64,000 nt of DNA from Campylobacter sp. RM12651 (GTDB lineage Bacteria; Campylobacterota; Campylobacteria; Campylobacterales; Campylobacteraceae): the NCBI RefSeq assembly GCF_022369475.1, contig NZ_CP059600.1, forward strand, positions 558,001-622,000, in the 5' to 3' direction. A program made the position numbers and the translations under genes. The notes below the pieces were generated by a model. It had not been told where the DNA came from. It saw nothing but the letters and a program-made list of their open reading frames with translations, and did not search any database. This document shows, in pieces, positions 63,257 to 64,000 of the stretch. Position 1 is the first letter of the stretch; each line of letters starts with the position of its first letter.

Positions 63257-63498
63257 TGCAAACAATTACCGCAGCAAAGATTTATGAAGAACAAGGGCTA
63301 AGAGAAGAAGCCCTTGAAATATATAAAAATATTTTAAAGCGTGATAAAAACAATCAAGCAGCTAAAGAAGGTATTTATAGATTAAGTGGTGCTAAGGTGC
63401 ATAAACTTGAGCTTAATTTATTAATGTATGATTTTTTTATGAATGCTAAAAGCGAACAAGAATATAATGAGTTTAAAAGGTGGCTAATAAATATATGA
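63256..63498 (+). CDS. Small TPR-like protein (80 aa)
   Basis: The ATG at 63256 overlaps the leuB stop (TAATG). The N-terminal half forms one tetratricopeptide-like helix pair (IYEEQGLREEALEIYKNIL), and the rest is a helical tail. It ends in ATGA shared with the next gene. The same arrangement of a small protein before a CiaD-like gene is found in other Campylobacter. Unknown function. Confidence 0.72.
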   Translation: MQTITAAKIYEEQGLREEALEIYKNILKRDKNNQAAKEGIYRLSGAKVHKLELNLLMYDFFMNAKSEQEYNEFKRWLINI

Positions 63499-63863
63499 AT
63501 AATGAAGAATTATCACAAATGATTGATAGATTATCTCAAGTAGCAGCAGAAGAGATTAAAAAAGAATATGAAAAAACTGAAGAAGAGCAAATAAATGAAG
63601 TAAAAGCAGTAAATGAAATCAGTAGCGAAGAAGAGATAATAGCTAAGATTGAAGATATTCAAAGAGCTAAAGAAACTACTAGCACAGCTATGCTATCAAC
63701 TTATGAAAAGCAATATTTATTGAAAATTAAAGAAAGAATTTTAGTTCTTTTTGAAGCTTTAAACACTAAGCAAAATGAAGAAGATTTACAAAAAAGATTA
63801 GAAATAACAATATCTTTTATTGAATTTTTACTAGCAAGTATTGAAGAGCGTTTAAAAAATTAA
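63495..63863 (+). CDS. CiaD-like protein
   Basis: A 122-residue helical, charged protein, start at 63495 by the ATGA overlap. Its second half (STYEKQYLLKIKERILVLFEAL) matches the domain shared by CiaD of C. jejuni and related Campylobacterota proteins. CiaD is a flagellum-secreted effector in C. jejuni. The N-terminal half is acidic and low in complexity. It lies directly before cca, as in C. jejuni. Whether this copy is secreted cannot be told. Confidence 0.75.
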   Translation: MNNEELSQMIDRLSQVAAEEIKKEYEKTEEEQINEVKAVNEISSEEEIIAKIEDIQRAKETTSTAMLSTYEKQYLLKIKERILVLFEALNTKQNEEDLQKRLEITISFIEFLLASIEERLKN

Positions 63864-64000
63864 TGCTTCCTTGGGATGATGAGACTTTTTTAACAATACA
63901 ATTAATTTTATCAAAATACACAAAAAGAGCTTATTTTGTGGGTGGTTGTGTTAGAGATATTTATCTAAGTAATAATACAAATGATTATGATATAGAGATT
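63863..64000 (+). CDS. cca: tRNA nucleotidyltransferase (cca), 5' part cut by window edge
   Basis: Open from ATG at 63863 (one base shared with the previous stop) to the window end, 46 codons. AYFVGGCVRDIYLSNNTNDYDIEI (given here in part, AYFVGGCVRD and NDYDIEI) is the start of the class II nucleotidyltransferase head domain with its catalytic D-x-D-like residues. It adds or repairs the CCA end of tRNA. Confidence 0.85.
   Translation, partial: MLPWDDETFLTIQLILSKYTKRAYFVGGCVRDIYLSNNTNDYDIEI

Overview
This is a very AT-rich, gene-dense window from a Campylobacterota genome, almost certainly a Campylobacter. The main reasons are the gene neighbourhoods (petA-petB-petC; flgB-flgC-fliE-ftsI; nadE/lpxK/thrC/kdsB; leuD-leuB; a CiaD-like gene next to cca), three chemoreceptors with epsilon-type signalling tips, TTG starts behind good ribosome sites, and three G9/C9 homopolymers outside genes, which are the classic phase-variation tracts of the genus. 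Both window edges cut genes: a chemoreceptor on the left and cca on the right.

Layout. 1-4294: a chemoreceptor behind a poly-G promoter, then a polar amino-acid ABC importer (permease, ATPase, two paralogous binding proteins) preceded by a histidine-rich leader peptide. 4296-9250: ispG, dnaB, a cysteine-rich Sel1 protein and a second chemoreceptor. 9410-20382: a long co-directional run of ilv genes, lpxD, ftsW, murG, a three-gene peptidoglycan O-acetylation set (MBOAT, SGNH, Ape1-like), a nucleobase permease and an exported MTA/SAH-nucleosidase-like protein. 20425-22068: a third chemoreceptor.

22069-22871 has no protein gene but holds a two-repeat CRISPR mini-array. On the same inferred (minus) strand lies a segment that pairs with the repeat over about 22 positions in three helices and is followed by a hairpin, as in a type II tracrRNA. 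Features recalled from Francisella suggest type II-B. There is no cas gene in the window. The sequence before the first repeat reads as the first 31 nt of a tRNA.

23807-38364 is an accessory metabolic region: guaC, then ridA divergent from dcuC, a frameshifted MetC-like lyase, a fumarase/PurB-superfamily lyase and an MmgE/PrpD protein; an ATPase with a nuclease-like tail; then MFS/RraA/nitrilase divergent from dsdX-dsdA, with a YheO/DauR-type regulator. D-serine use is well supported. The first half looks like breakdown of an amino- or thio-conjugated C4-dicarboxylate. The two divergent promoters share a 14-bp motif.

39370-41831 carries four unrecognised genes, two of them behind near-identical 120-bp promoter regions. 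42029-54749 is mostly core: petABC, the flagellar rod genes behind a sigma-54 promoter, ftsI, nadE, a DegT-like enzyme, lpxK, a CutA-like gene, thrC, kdsB and rmuC. 54904-61736 has a small membrane protein, azlCD and two tandem lipidated subtilisin autotransporters. 61746-64000 has leuD, leuB, a TPR-like gene, a CiaD-like gene and the start of cca. No rRNA gene, complete tRNA gene or insertion sequence was seen.
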